64,000 nucleotides of DNA from Marinitoga sp. 1197 (GCF_001021165.1 NZ_AZAY01000001.1:1-64000); one strand, 5' to 3'; counted from the stretch's first letter, positions 24,586-35,269 are shown. Notes: generated from the letters alone by a model not told the origin. Program-made: numbers and translations.

Positions 24586-24893
24586 ATCAATTACCCCCTG
24601 ACCAAAATTAAAAAGAATGTATAGAAAAATTTTATCTTAAAAAATGTTTAGCATTATATAGGATATCAGATTTAACATATATAATCAAGAAAAAATTTTA
24701 TGAACTTTGTTGAGATTTGAAACTTAGTGAATAAAGGGATTTAATTAACATAATATGCTATAAAAGTGTATTTTAGAAAATTCCTAAATTTAATCATTTT
24801 AATATTTTTTTACTTTCATTAAGAAATATGTCTATTAAATAAGCTTTTTTTCTCATTTTTGTGAATAGGTTAAAAAAGAAAAAATTCATAAAA
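24586..24893. other. AT-rich intergenic region upstream of dnaA
   Basis: About 308 bases between two minus-strand genes. It must hold the dnaA promoter. I looked for repeated 9- to 12-mers resembling DnaA boxes and saw none convincing; the region has only A/T runs. Confidence 0.5.
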
Positions 24894-25832
24894 TTAAAGA
24901 AATTTTTTAACAAATAAACTAATAATTTCTTCTAAAAATTGGGTATCCTCTACTGTAAATGGTTCTAATTTATGACTGTCTATATCCAGCTCTCCAAAAA
25001 CATTTCCGTTTTTATCAATTATTGGAACGACAATTTCGGACTTTGTTTTATCGCTACAGGATAAATAATTTGTTTCCTTTGTTACGTCTTGAACTACAAA
25101 TGTATTTTTTGTAGATGCTGCCTGACCGCATATTCCACTACCAAAAGGTATTTTAATATGTTCAGTAGGTTCTCCAAGGTAGCTACCAAGTATCAATAAA
25201 TTTTTATCTTTATCATCAGTTAAATAAAATCCAACCCAATTATAATAATCAACATTTTCATATAAAATTTTGACAATTTTTTCCATTACTTTATATATAT
25301 TGTTATTGTCATATATGTATTTCTCTATTTGAGATAATAATTTGGCAAATAAAGCTTTTTTTGAATTGACAGGATTTTCATTTATAAATTTTAATATTGC
25401 ATTTTCAACGGTTTTTCTGATATCAATATTATTTAAAAAATGGTAGAATGCATCTATTAATATTACAGTGCCATAGTATGTCTCAATATAATAAAAAGGT
25501 TTTAGTCCGAGTAGTCCTGTTACATAGACAACAAAGTCACCTCTTTTAAGTTGGAAATATTCAGAATTTCTTGAAAGTTTCATAACAATATCTTTTTTTA
25601 TTTGCAAAAAGTTATTCTCCCAGTATTGTTTGAACATATCAAGATCTTTTCGTTTAATTTCACCAAGATACTTTTTAATTTTTTCATTATTTAGATTTTC
25701 TAATTTTTCATATTCTCTTATAATTTTTGGTTTATTCTGTTTGTATTCTCTCCAACCATCAAACCAAAAAATTTTGTCTTTATTTAATATTTTCAAAAAT
25801 TCTGGTGTAAAGTCCTGTAATATGCTTCTCAT
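24894..25832 (-). CDS. GAF-domain protein with free methionine-(R)-sulfoxide reductase signature
   Basis: About 312 residues. The C-terminal half (from about residue 165) is a GAF domain of the fRMsr (MsrC) type: YYNWVGFYL, then IPFGSGICGQAAS, TKETNYLSC and SEIVVPIIDKNG. It includes the two cysteines expected at the resolving and catalytic positions (SGICG and YLSC). Such enzymes reduce free Met-R-sulfoxide. The N-terminal half is unlike normal fRMsr, which is only about 160 residues; I do not recognise it. The GTG of the longest frame lies in the ribosome site (AGGAGGTG), so ATG at 25832 is used. Confidence 0.75.
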   Translation of the reverse strand: MRSILQDFTPEFLKILNKDKIFWFDGWREYKQNKPKIIREYEKLENLNNEKIKKYLGEIKRKDLDMFKQYWENNFLQIKKDIVMKLSRNSEYFQLKRGDFVVYVTGLLGLKPFYYIETYYGTVILIDAFYHFLNNIDIRKTVENAILKFINENPVNSKKALFAKLLSQIEKYIYDNNNIYKVMEKIVKILYENVDYYNWVGFYLTDDKDKNLLILGSYLGEPTEHIKIPFGSGICGQAASTKNTFVVQDVTKETNYLSCSDKTKSEIVVPIIDKNGNVFGELDIDSHKLEPFTVEDTQFLEEIISLFVKKFL

Positions 25833-25965
25833 AAAAAACACCTCCTGATTTTAGTTATTTTTTTTATTTTACCATTTATTTCTTACAGATTTTTTTAAAT
25901 TATATTTGAATAATGATGTTAAAAATTGTATAATAATATAGAATATAAAAATATGGAGGGATAGA

Positions 25966-26733
25966 ATGACAATAGCAAAAAAACTATATGATATGGCTTT
26001 GAAAAACATTGATGATGAAATTATTGAAGATTTTGTGATTGGTATTGGAGAAACTGCGGTTAAATTAAGTGATGGTAGAACAGGATTTGTCGCTACAAAT
26101 AAAGAAGACACTCTCGGGAAATGTGAAGAATTTTACAAATGTATGGGGTTAGATGGAATGCCTGAAAGTAAAGCTGAAGTTGGTATGAAAGTAAAAGATT
26201 TATTAAAAGTAGGCTTGTTTTCTGGCGATCCTCTTTTGAGATCTGTATCTTATGCTGCGGTAAATGCGATTTTTAATAAAGATCCAGAAAGATTTATTGA
26301 AGGCGATACGTTGAAATTGATGGAATTTAATAAAAAAGATATAGTAGGAATTGTTGGAGAAATTACACCGTTTGTTGATGCTTTAAGGCCAAAAGTGTGG
26401 GATGTTCTTGTTTTTGACAGACAGCGAAGACATGACCAGATTTTACCTGACTGGGCAATAATAGAAATGTTGCCTAAATGTACAGCTGTTATTATTACAG
26501 GAACGACTATTGTAAATGGTACAATCGATTATATATTAAATTATATAAATACTGAAAGAGTAGCTATTGCAGGCCCTTCGACTATAATGGTTGAGAATGT
26601 ATTTCCTGTAAAGATTTTGTCTGGTTCATTTATAGAAGATTCAGATAAATTATTTGATTTAGTAAAGAAAGGTGCTGGCACCAGGACGTTATTTAGAAGT
26701 GGTGCTGCACGCAAAGTAAATTTAATATTTTAA
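25966..26733 (+). CDS. DUF364/DUF4213 family protein (putative metal-chelation domain)
   Basis: A 255-residue protein. The N-terminal DUF4213-like part (about 1-90, with IGETAVKLSDGRTGFV) is followed by a Rossmann-like DUF364 part with GIVGEITPFVDAL, VFDRQRRHDQILPDWA and AVIITGTTIVNGTIDYIL, closing with VAIAGPSTIMVENVFP. The family is often found near metal or siderophore genes and is annotated as putative heavy-metal chelation; its biochemistry is unknown. The start follows TGGAGGGATAGA. Its end overlaps the convergent HAD gene by 12 bases. Confidence 0.8.
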   Translation: MTIAKKLYDMALKNIDDEIIEDFVIGIGETAVKLSDGRTGFVATNKEDTLGKCEEFYKCMGLDGMPESKAEVGMKVKDLLKVGLFSGDPLLRSVSYAAVNAIFNKDPERFIEGDTLKLMEFNKKDIVGIVGEITPFVDALRPKVWDVLVFDRQRRHDQILPDWAIIEMLPKCTAVIITGTTIVNGTIDYILNYINTERVAIAGPSTIMVENVFPVKILSGSFIEDSDKLFDLVKKGAGTRTLFRSGAARKVNLIF

Positions 26734-27381
26734 ATATTTATATAATTCTTTCAATACATAGATGGAATCAGAATATGTTATATTTTGGTTCCATCTTTTT
26801 ATTAATATTGATTTTATACCAAAATTGTTTCCGCCGACTATATCAACGTTATAATTATCTCCAACAAAAATTACTTCATTTTTTTGTAAATTCATTTTAT
26901 TTAATGTATATTCAAAAATTTTCGGATCAGGTTTATACATTTTAACTGAATATGATGTAATTAAAAAATCAAAAGGAAAAGGTTTATTTTTCAATGCAGG
27001 AATTACAAAATCATCATCAGCATTAGATAGTATTGCTATTTTTATTTTTGCCTTTTTTATTGTTTTTAAAAATTCAACATCATCATATGGTTTTAATTCA
27101 ATAAAGGTTTTATACATTTGGTTAATATACCATTCTTCTGAATTTTCTAATTTATAAAACTTTTTTAATTCTTTAAACATCAAATTGTAATATTCTCTTT
27201 CGGGTTTAAATGGTTTTAAATGATATGAATTAAAATACTTATTATATACGTTTCTGATTGTTTTTTCTAAATCTATTGCGGGAATATTAATCTCTTTAGA
27301 AATAATTTCAGCTATTGGAAGAAAAAGATGATTGGCATTTATCAATGTACCATACAAATCGAAAATAATACCTTTTATCAA
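26722..27381 (-). CDS. HAD-superfamily hydrolase
   Basis: About 219 residues. The nucleophile motif is GIIFDLYGTLIN, motif II is AILSNADDDFV, and motifs III/IV are KPDPKIFEYTL and VFVGDNYNVDIVGGNNFG. This is a subfamily I phosphatase of the YjjG/Gph group; the substrate is not known. A GTG at 27390 lies in the AAGGAGTG site, so a TTG at 27381 (MIKGIIFD) is the likelier start. It converges on and overlaps the DUF364 gene. Confidence 0.85.
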   Translation of the reverse strand: MIKGIIFDLYGTLINANHLFLPIAEIISKEINIPAIDLEKTIRNVYNKYFNSYHLKPFKPEREYYNLMFKELKKFYKLENSEEWYINQMYKTFIELKPYDDVEFLKTIKKAKIKIAILSNADDDFVIPALKNKPFPFDFLITSYSVKMYKPDPKIFEYTLNKMNLQKNEVIFVGDNYNVDIVGGNNFGIKSILIKRWNQNITYSDSIYVLKELYKYLKY

Positions 27382-27545
27382 ATCAATCACTCCTTATTTT
27401 TCATTTATTATTATTTGACAGTTCAATTATATCATAATTGTATATAGTCAATGATTAATTATCTAAAAATTTACTAAAATATTATATACTTAGAATTAAA
27501 GTATGTTATAATTGTAATGAAAATTAATCTTGGGGAGGGAACTAT

Positions 27546-28757
27546 ATGATGGTAGATAGACAGGAATTTTTACAACCTCTAATTACAAAAACTAATTCAA
27601 AAATTGTGATGTTAGTAATGGATGGTATTGGAGATACAGTAGTTAATGGAAAAACACCTTTACAGGCAGCTAATACACCAAATTTAGACAAAATTGCAAC
27701 AGAGTCAGATTTAGGTCAAACAATACCAGTTTTACCAGGAATTACACCAGGTTCAGGACCAGGACATTTGGGTATTTTTGGATATGATCCTATAAGATAC
27801 CAAATTGGAAGAGGAATTTTAGAAGCATTAGGTATAGATGTTGAGGTTGGAGAAAAAGATGTTGTTGCAAGGGGAAATTTTGCTACAATAGATGGTGATA
27901 CTGTAGTTGATAGAAGAGCTGGAAGGCCAAAATCAGAAGAATCTGCAAAGATAGTTGAAAAATTAAAAGAAAATATTAAAGAAATTGATGGGGTTAAGAT
28001 TCAATTTTATGCAGGGAAAGAACATAGATTTGTAGTTAAATTAACAGGTGAAGGTCTTGATGATAGAATTGAAGATGCTGATCCGCAAAAGGAAGGGTTG
28101 CCTATAAAATGGGCTCATGCAACTCATCCAGATGCAGAAAAAACTGCTGAAATATTTACAAAATTAATGAAAAAAATTAGAGATGTTTTAAAAGATGAAC
28201 CAAAGATAAATTTTGCTTTAATTAGAGGTTTTTCTAAATATCCAAATATTCCGCAATTTCCAGAAGTATATAAAATGAGAGCAGCTGCTATTGCTGTATA
28301 TCCTATGTATAAAGGATTAGCAAAATTAGTTGGAATGGATATTTTAAATGTCGACGGAGAAACACCTTCAGATGAGTTTAAGACTTTAAAAAAATACTGG
28401 AATGACTATGACTTTTTCTATATACATATAAAGAAAACAGATTCATATGGTGAAGATGGGAATTTTGATGCAAAAGTTCATGTAATAGAAATGGTAGACG
28501 AAGCATTACCTGAATTATTAGAATTAAACCCTGATGTATTAGTTGTTACTGGCGACCATTCTACACCTGTAGCTATTAGCGGGCATAGTTGGCACCCAGT
28601 TCCTTTTATGATTAAATCTCCTTATACAAGAGCAGGATTATCAAAATCGTTTGATGAATTTGAAGCAGCAAGAGGTTCTATGGGAACAATTTATGCTGTT
28701 GATTTAATGGGATTGTTAATGGCAAATGCAAGAAAACTTGAAAAATTTGGAGCATAA
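27546..28757 (+). CDS. apgM: 2,3-bisphosphoglycerate-independent phosphoglycerate mutase, archaeal type
   Basis: A 403-residue metalloenzyme that interconverts 3- and 2-phosphoglycerate in glycolysis and gluconeogenesis. The start VMLVMDGIGDTV, then TPGSGPGHLGIFGYDP with the phosphorylated Ser region, and later FYIHIKKTDSYGEDGNFD, VVTGDHSTP and SGHSWHPVP carry the alkaline-phosphatase superfamily metal ligands. The length fits the archaeal ApgM group, known also in Thermotogota. The start follows GGGGAGGGAACTAT. It shares its last base pair with the start of the ComEC-like gene. Confidence 0.93.
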   Translation: MMVDRQEFLQPLITKTNSKIVMLVMDGIGDTVVNGKTPLQAANTPNLDKIATESDLGQTIPVLPGITPGSGPGHLGIFGYDPIRYQIGRGILEALGIDVEVGEKDVVARGNFATIDGDTVVDRRAGRPKSEESAKIVEKLKENIKEIDGVKIQFYAGKEHRFVVKLTGEGLDDRIEDADPQKEGLPIKWAHATHPDAEKTAEIFTKLMKKIRDVLKDEPKINFALIRGFSKYPNIPQFPEVYKMRAAAIAVYPMYKGLAKLVGMDILNVDGETPSDEFKTLKKYWNDYDFFYIHIKKTDSYGEDGNFDAKVHVIEMVDEALPELLELNPDVLVVTGDHSTPVAISGHSWHPVPFMIKSPYTRAGLSKSFDEFEAARGSMGTIYAVDLMGLLMANARKLEKFGA

Positions 28758-30018
28758 TGCCATTTTTTATAAATCTATTTTTTAGTGTAATTGTTTTAAT
28801 ACTTTTTGTAAAATTGAAAATGATAACTACAGCCATAATTTTTATGGCTGTAGTCTTTTTTCTATTTAATTACTCATTAAAAACAAAAGTATTTTTTATA
28901 CTAATATTGTCTTTAGTGTTAATTAAAACAATTACTTCATATTCAATTCCGACAAATAAAGAACTAGGGATTTTAGGAACAATTATTGATAAATCAAATA
29001 ACTATTATATAGTAAAAACTAATGAAGTTTATTATGATGATTCTTGGAAAAGTATAAAAGGAAAATTGTATTTTTCGTATAATAAATTTACTACTGATCC
29101 TTTTGAAATAGGTAATAATATATACATTGTAGGTAAAAAAACTAATGGTAAATTCGATCCAATTTATATGGCTAACTCTTCAGAAAAAAGTATATATTCT
29201 GTAAGGAATTTTTTTAAAAAAAGGATATACAGGAATTTTCAATATGATAATAGAGAAATACTTTTTTCGGTAGTTTTTGGTGGATTAAAAGGAAAAAATG
29301 CGGAAATCTTTAAAAATACAGGACTCCTGCATTTGTTTGCTGTATCAGGGTTCCATGTCTATATAATTTATTCCTTGTTATATTTTCTATATTCTTTTAC
29401 ACTTTTTCCCATTAATATTAGAAGATTAATTACTATAATAATATTATTTATATATTTATCAGCATCTGGATTTTCAGATTCAGCAATGAGGGCAACTTTT
29501 TTGCTCTCTATAATTGAATTAAATAAATTAATAGGATGGAATGTTAATTCAAAAAATATTCTTGGTCTAATTGGTGTAATAAATTTATTGTATAATCCTA
29601 ATGTGCTTTTTTCTGCAGGATTTTTAATGAGTTATTTTGCAGCACTTTCAATATTAATAATTATAGAATATACAAATAATCCATTTTTAGTCACATTATC
29701 TGCATTTTTAGCTGTGCTACCTTGGAGTATTTTGTTTTTCAAAGGTTTTTCTTTTGTAGGAATATTTTTAAGTGTTTTTTTTACACCAATAATATATTCG
29801 CTAATGATTTTATCTGGATTGTATATAATTGTACATTTGCCAGATTTTGTATCCAATTTTGTAAATTATTACATATCCATTATAAAGAGTCTTTTGCAAT
29901 ATATAAATAGATATATACCATATATTACATTAAAAGATAATTCTTATATATTTTTATATTTTATATCCATAATATTATTAATTTTTTTCCATATAGTTAT
30001 TTATAAAAGATATACGAT

Positions 30019-30031
<13 letters not shown>
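28757..30031 (+). CDS. ComEC/Rec2-family membrane protein, competence-domain only
   Basis: About 424 residues, mostly membrane segments. The Competence-domain core is seen in GLLHLFAVSGFHVYIIYSLLYF and FSDSAMRATFLLSI near residues 190-255. The N-terminal OB-like region is present (about 60-150), but the C-terminal metallo-beta-lactamase domain of full ComEC is absent. The last residues (TMSKK) and the stop codon are supplied by the left end of the foldback repeat at 30019, so the native 3' end may have been lost. ATG overlaps the apgM stop, indicating co-translation. Role in DNA uptake is possible but not assured. Confidence 0.8.
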
Positions 30032-30764
<733 letters not shown>

Positions 30765-30881
30765 AACTATGAAATTATATTATTAATGCAAAAATTAATA
30801 AAAAGTTTCAAATTTATTTATCTACAGTAGTTGACTAAAACTCAAAGATATGATAAAATATCTTGGAAAGTTAATAAATTT

Positions 30882-30972
30882 GGAGAGGTGGCCGAGCGGT
30901 CGAAGGCGCACGCCTGGAGAGCGTGTGACGGGCAAAACCCGTCCGTGGGTTCAAATCCCACCCTCTCCGCCA
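30882..30972 (+). tRNA. tRNA-Ser (anticodon GGA)
   Basis: A 91-nt cloverleaf. Acceptor GGAGAGG pairs with CCTCTCC; the anticodon stem CACGC/GCGTG encloses loop CTGGAGA with anticodon GGA at 30916-30918. A long variable arm (class II) and the T arm GTGGGTTCAAATCCCAC follow, and CCA is encoded. An intrinsic terminator follows. Confidence 0.97.
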
Positions 30973-30974
30973 TA

Positions 30975-31001
30975 AAACAGAGCGATGTGCTCTGTTTTTT
31001 T
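30975..31001 (+). terminator. hairpin terminator after tRNA-Ser
   Basis: AAACAGAGC-GATGT-GCTCTGTTT followed by TTTT. Confidence 0.9.
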
Positions 31002-31064
31002 ATTACTATTTACATTTTGTTATATTTTATGATATAATATAAGAAATCTTTGGAGGTATTTGTT

Positions 31065-31166
31065 ATGAGTTTTTTTCAAAAATGGAAAATGCGATGCCCT
31101 ATTATAAGATTCATTGAACGCTTAAGAATGAAAAAAATAAAAGTAAAAATAGGAAAAATTAAATAA
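31065..31166 (+). CDS. small cationic peptide (33 aa), unknown
   Basis: A short gene with good expression signals: TTTACA at 31009, 18 bases, then TATAAT, and TTTGGAGG ahead of the ATG. The product begins MSFFQKWKMRCPIIRF and ends in a Lys/Ile stretch (MKKIKVKIGKIK). It carries a high positive charge and one Cys. It could bind membranes or nucleic acid. No family is recognised, and it is too short to prove coding from sequence alone. It lies between tRNA-Ser and the lysine riboswitch. Confidence 0.5.
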   Translation: MSFFQKWKMRCPIIRFIERLRMKKIKVKIGKIK

Positions 31167-31283
31167 CAAAGTGAATTCTGAAAAATTTTTAAGTGAATTT
31201 CGTTGTTCGAAATGTAATATTATCGTAATTTTTTATTAATTTTAATTTGTTAAACTACTGCAAAAGTTAATATGTAAAACGAA

Positions 31284-31451
31284 CAAACGGAGGCGCAACC
31301 GAGAAGAGTAATCTACCTATCGCTTGGGTAGGCTTGGGGTAGATGAAAGGCGAGGTTGCCGAAGGATGTAAGATATACCCGTCTTACATGCCTGGTTGTA
31401 TAGGGAATACCTATGCAACTGTCGCATGAAAAACATGCGGAGAGCCGTTTG
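31284..31451 (+). ncRNA. lysine riboswitch (L box)
   Basis: The segment matches the lysine aptamer as known from T. maritima asd: CAAACGG and CCGTTTG form P1, GGAGGCGCAACCGAGAAGAGTA opens the core, GATGAAAGGCGAGGTTGCCGAAG is the conserved P2/P3 junction, and GCCTGG, GGGAATACC and CTGTCGC followed by GCGGAGAGCC close it. It sits just before an intrinsic terminator and asd. Lysine binding is expected to favour termination and shut off the lysine operon. Confidence 0.95.
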
Positions 31452-31483
31452 GGATAATATTTATTGATAATATTATTTCAATT

Positions 31484-31512
31484 TGGCCTTCCGTTGTGGA
31501 AGGCCATTTTTA
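31484..31512 (+). terminator. riboswitch-controlled terminator before asd
   Basis: TGGCCTTCC-GTTGT-GGAAGGCCA followed by TTTTT, 15 bases before the asd start codon. The left strand of P1 (around 31282-31292) can pair imperfectly with CCTTCCGTTGT of this hairpin, a possible antiterminator. Confidence 0.88.
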
Positions 31513-31526
31513 TTAGGAGGGATAAT

Positions 31527-32495
31527 GTGAAAATTGGAATTGTTGGTGCTACTGGAGAAGTTGGTAGAACAATGATAAAGGTTTTAGAGGAGTTTGATTT
31601 GGATATTACAGAGTTAAGATTGTTTGCATCAAAAAAATCACAAGGAAAAGAAATAAAATTCAAAAATAAAAATTATTTTGTTGAAGAATTAACTGAAGAA
31701 AAAATGAAAGAACATTATGATTATCTACTTTTTTCTGCAGGGAGCACGATTTCAAAAAAATTTGCTATTATAGCTAGTAAAAATGGGAATACTGTTATAG
31801 ATAATTCATCAGCATTTAGAATGGAAAAAGATATACCATTAATTGTTCCTGAAATTAATGGGGATATTATAAAAAATTATAAAGGAATTATAGCAAATCC
31901 AAATTGTTCTACGATTCAAATGGTTTTAGCTTTATCAAATATACAAAAAGAAATTGGTATTTCTGAAATATTTGTAAGTACGTATCAGGCAGTTTCTGGT
32001 GCTGGAAATAAAGGAATGAAAGAACTTTTGGATCAAGAAAATGGGAATAATAACATTAACTATTTTCCCGATTTAATACATCACAATGTAATTCCATTGA
32101 TAGGAAATATAATGCAAAATGGTTTTACAGAAGAAGAAATGAAAATGGTGAATGAAACAAGAAAAATTTTTAATAATAATAAAATAAAAATATATCCAAC
32201 AGCAGTAAGAGTTCCTGTTTTATACGGACATTCCGAAAGCGTAGCATTTAAAATAAATGGAAAAAGTTCAGTAAAAGAATTAAAAAAACTTATATCAAAT
32301 GTAGAAAATGTTGTATATACCGAAGAATTAATAACCCCTTTAAATGTAGCTGGAAGTAATATTACTTATGTTTCCAGATTAAGACAAATTGAAGAAGATA
32401 CTTTTCTGTTATGGATTGTAGCTGATAATGTTAGAGTTGGTGCCGCTACAAATGCCGTGAGAATATTATTAAAACATTATGAGTTGAATGGATGA
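31527..32495 (+). CDS. asd: aspartate-semialdehyde dehydrogenase
   Basis: About 322 residues. N-terminal NADP-binding GIVGATGEVGRTM, active-site Cys127 in ANPNCSTIQ, and VSGAGNKGMKEL are diagnostic. It reduces aspartyl phosphate to the semialdehyde, the branch compound for lysine, threonine and methionine. The start is GTG at 31527 after AGGAGGG; longer frames reach back into the terminator. First gene of the riboswitch-controlled lysine operon. Confidence 0.95.
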   Translation: MKIGIVGATGEVGRTMIKVLEEFDLDITELRLFASKKSQGKEIKFKNKNYFVEELTEEKMKEHYDYLLFSAGSTISKKFAIIASKNGNTVIDNSSAFRMEKDIPLIVPEINGDIIKNYKGIIANPNCSTIQMVLALSNIQKEIGISEIFVSTYQAVSGAGNKGMKELLDQENGNNNINYFPDLIHHNVIPLIGNIMQNGFTEEEMKMVNETRKIFNNNKIKIYPTAVRVPVLYGHSESVAFKINGKSSVKELKKLISNVENVVYTEELITPLNVAGSNITYVSRLRQIEEDTFLLWIVADNVRVGAATNAVRILLKHYELNG

Positions 32496-32499
32496 TAAT

Positions 32500-33702
32500 A
32501 TGAAAAAAATACCATTTGATATTAATTATTTACTAAGAAATTTTCCAACACCATTTTATGTTTATGATGAAAGAGGAATTTTGAATTCTTTAAAAAAATT
32601 ACAAAATTCATTTAATTGGTGTGACTTTAAAGAATATTTTGCTGTAAAAGCAACACCTACACCCTACATATTAAGAATTTTAGGAGAAAATGGTGCTGGA
32701 ACTGATTGTAGCTCTATGGCTGAACTTATCTTATCGGAAAAATCAGGAATTAATGGAGAAGACATACTTTTTACATCAAACAATACACCTATTGAGGAAT
32801 ATAAAAAAGCATATGATTTAGGGGCTATAATCAATTTTGACGATACAGATCATATAAAAAAATTTTTAAGTAAAATAGGCAAACCAGATATAGCTTCAAT
32901 AAGATATACTCCTAAAAACGCATATGGCACTGAAGTTATAGGTAATCCAAAGAATTCAAAATTTGGTATGCCTTATAAAAAGGTTTTAGAAGGTTATAAG
33001 ATTATGATAGATTCTGGTATAAAAAGATTTGGATTTCATGCTATGCTTGTTTCCAATACATTAAGTACAGATATGATTACCAGAAATACTCAAATCATTT
33101 TTGAAGCAGTCAAAAATATTTCAGAAAAATTAAATATAGAATTTGAGTTTATAGATATAGGGGGTGGCTTTGGTATCCCTTACAAGCCTGAAGAAAAAGA
33201 GTTGGATATTAATTTACTGAGTAAAAATATAAAAGATCTATACAATTATTATTTTAATGATTTTAAACCAAAATTATACACAGAAAATGGAAGATATATT
33301 ACAGGACCACATGGTTATTTAATAACAAAAGTATTACATATCAAAAGTAGTTATAAAATGTACGTTGGGGTTGATGCGAATATGGCAAATTTAATGAGAC
33401 CAGCTATTTATGGAGCATATCATCATATTACGGTATTAAATAAATTTGGAGAATATGAAACATATGATGTCGTTGGGTCATTATGCGAAAATAACGATAA
33501 ATTTGCCATTAATAGAAAATTACCTAAAATCGAAGAGGAAGATATTTTAATAATCCACGATGTTGGAGCTCATGGACATTCGATGGGATTCAATTATAAC
33601 GGAAAATTAAAATCTGCTGAATTTATTTATGATGGTGAAAAATTTAAAATGATTAGAAGAGCTGAAATATTGGATGATTATTTCTCAACAATAATATTTT
33701 AA
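32500..33702 (+). CDS. lysA: diaminopimelate decarboxylase
   Basis: About 400 residues, a PLP-dependent alanine-racemase-fold decarboxylase making lysine from meso-diaminopimelate. EYFAVKATPTPYIL carries the PLP lysine, GAGTDCSSMAELIL follows, DIGGGFGIPY is the phosphate-binding glycine loop, and GSLCENNDKFAINRKLP holds the catalytic Cys region. An alternative ATG at 32488 overlaps the asd stop; 32500 is better spaced from GGATGA. Confidence 0.9.
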   Translation: MKKIPFDINYLLRNFPTPFYVYDERGILNSLKKLQNSFNWCDFKEYFAVKATPTPYILRILGENGAGTDCSSMAELILSEKSGINGEDILFTSNNTPIEEYKKAYDLGAIINFDDTDHIKKFLSKIGKPDIASIRYTPKNAYGTEVIGNPKNSKFGMPYKKVLEGYKIMIDSGIKRFGFHAMLVSNTLSTDMITRNTQIIFEAVKNISEKLNIEFEFIDIGGGFGIPYKPEEKELDINLLSKNIKDLYNYYFNDFKPKLYTENGRYITGPHGYLITKVLHIKSSYKMYVGVDANMANLMRPAIYGAYHHITVLNKFGEYETYDVVGSLCENNDKFAINRKLPKIEEEDILIIHDVGAHGHSMGFNYNGKLKSAEFIYDGEKFKMIRRAEILDDYFSTIIF

Positions 33703-33736
33703 GCGAATCAAAAGATTCGTCAAGGAGGGGATATTT

Positions 33737-34612
33737 ATGTTTAACGGTGTTGGCACTGCTATGATTACTCCGTTTAATGAAAACTTTGAAGTTGATTATA
33801 ATGCATTAGAAGAATTTGTGAATTTCCAATTAGAATTTGTTGATGCATTAATAGTTTTAGGAACGACTGGAGAAGCTCCAACAATAAATGAAAAAGAACG
33901 AGAAAAAATAGTTTCAAAAGTAGTTGAGATTGTAAATAAAAAGATACCTGTTATTGTAGGAACTGGATCCAATAATCCAGAGCATGTATTGAATAACAAT
34001 AAACTTGCGGAAAAGAATGGTGCTGATGGATTGCTTATAGTAAATCCTTATTATAATAAATCAACCCAAAAAGGTTTAGTCAAATACTTTACCTATATTG
34101 CTGAAAGAACTGAATTACCTATAATCTTATACAATGTTCCATCAAGAACAGGAGGAAATATTTTACCTGATACTGCTATTGAGATTTTCGATAAAAATAA
34201 AAATGTTATTGGTATAAAAGAAGCAAGCGGAAACATTTCACAAATAGCAGAATTAATATCAAATAAACCCAATGAGATGTTAGTTTATTCAGGAAATGAC
34301 GATCAAGCATTACCTTTAATGGCATTAGGTGGAAATGGCGTAATATCAGTTTTCTCAAATGTTTTGCCAAAACAAATGAAAGAATTAACTGATGCAATAT
34401 TAAATGGGAATTTTAAAAAAGCTCAGGAAATTAATAATAAATATAATATTTTAATGAGAAAACTATTTGTTGAAGTAAATCCAATACCTGTAAAATATGC
34501 TGTTTCTAAACTTGGATACTGTAAAAATATTGTACGATTGCCTTTGGTAGAACTTAGTGAAAATGGAAAAATATTAATTGATAAATTGTTTGAGGAGTTG
34601 AGCATATTATGA
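33737..34612 (+). CDS. dapA: 4-hydroxy-tetrahydrodipicolinate synthase
   Basis: A 291-residue (beta/alpha)8 aldolase condensing pyruvate with aspartate semialdehyde. GVGTAMITPFNENFEVDY at the start, VLGTTGEAPTI, YNVPSRTGGNI with the catalytic Tyr, and IGIKEASGNI with the Schiff-base Lys are present. It follows AAGGAGGGG and overlaps dapB by four bases (ATGA). Confidence 0.96.
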   Translation: MFNGVGTAMITPFNENFEVDYNALEEFVNFQLEFVDALIVLGTTGEAPTINEKEREKIVSKVVEIVNKKIPVIVGTGSNNPEHVLNNNKLAEKNGADGLLIVNPYYNKSTQKGLVKYFTYIAERTELPIILYNVPSRTGGNILPDTAIEIFDKNKNVIGIKEASGNISQIAELISNKPNEMLVYSGNDDQALPLMALGGNGVISVFSNVLPKQMKELTDAILNGNFKKAQEINNKYNILMRKLFVEVNPIPVKYAVSKLGYCKNIVRLPLVELSENGKILIDKLFEELSIL

Positions 34613-35268
34613 AATATGGAATAATTGGAAGAAATGGAAGGATGGGAAACGAAATTTATAATCTTTTTTCTGAAAAAGGGCATAAATTGGTATTTTCGTA
34701 TGATAAGAATGGAGAGAATTTTATAGAAAATCCTGATATATTAATAGATTTTTCCTTACCTGAAGTTTTTAATAAGGTAATAGAATACACAAAAAAATTC
34801 AAATGTCCTTTAATAATAGGAACTACTGGTTTAAGTAATGAACAGATAAATGAATTAAAAACCTTATCACATGAAATACCAATAATTCAGAGCTATAATT
34901 TTTCTATTGGCATTCAGGTATTACTAAAGTTAGTAAAATTAGTTGATAAGTTATTAGATGATGCTGATATTGAAATTTTTGAAGTACATCATAGATTTAA
35001 AAAAGATAAACCTTCTGGAACAGCTAAAATGATTAAGGAAGTGTTGAATAAAGAGGTTAATATATCTTCTCTACGATTGGGAAATGTTTCTGGTGATCAT
35101 TCAATATATTTTGGAAACTTAGGTGAAGTTATTACAATTTCACATAGAGCATTATCAAGAAGAACATTTGCTGCAGGAGTTTTAAAGGCTGCTGAATTTT
35201 CTTTGAAAGTTGTAGCTGGTTTTTATACATTTCAGGATATCTTTGAACTTACTATGAAGGAGGATTAA
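34609..35268 (+). CDS. dapB: 4-hydroxy-tetrahydrodipicolinate reductase
   Basis: A 219-residue reductase, on the short side for the family. It has the Rossmann start [33 protein letters not shown], and the signature [15 protein letters not shown] with the catalytic His and Lys. Translationally coupled to dapA. Confidence 0.94.
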   Translation: MKYGIIGRNGRMGNEIYNLFSEKGHKLVFSYDKNGENFIENPDILIDFSLPEVFNKVIEYTKKFKCPLIIGTTGLSNEQINELKTLSHEIPIIQSYNFSIGIQVLLKLVKLVDKLLDDADIEIFEVHHRFKKDKPSGTAKMIKEVLNKEVNISSLRLGNVSGDHSIYFGNLGEVITISHRALSRRTFAAGVLKAAEFSLKVVAGFYTFQDIFELTMKED

Positions 35269-35269
35269 T

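Noticed and set aside
30831-31037. 68-residue frame across tRNA-Ser
   Set aside because: It is an accidental frame through the tRNA and its terminator.
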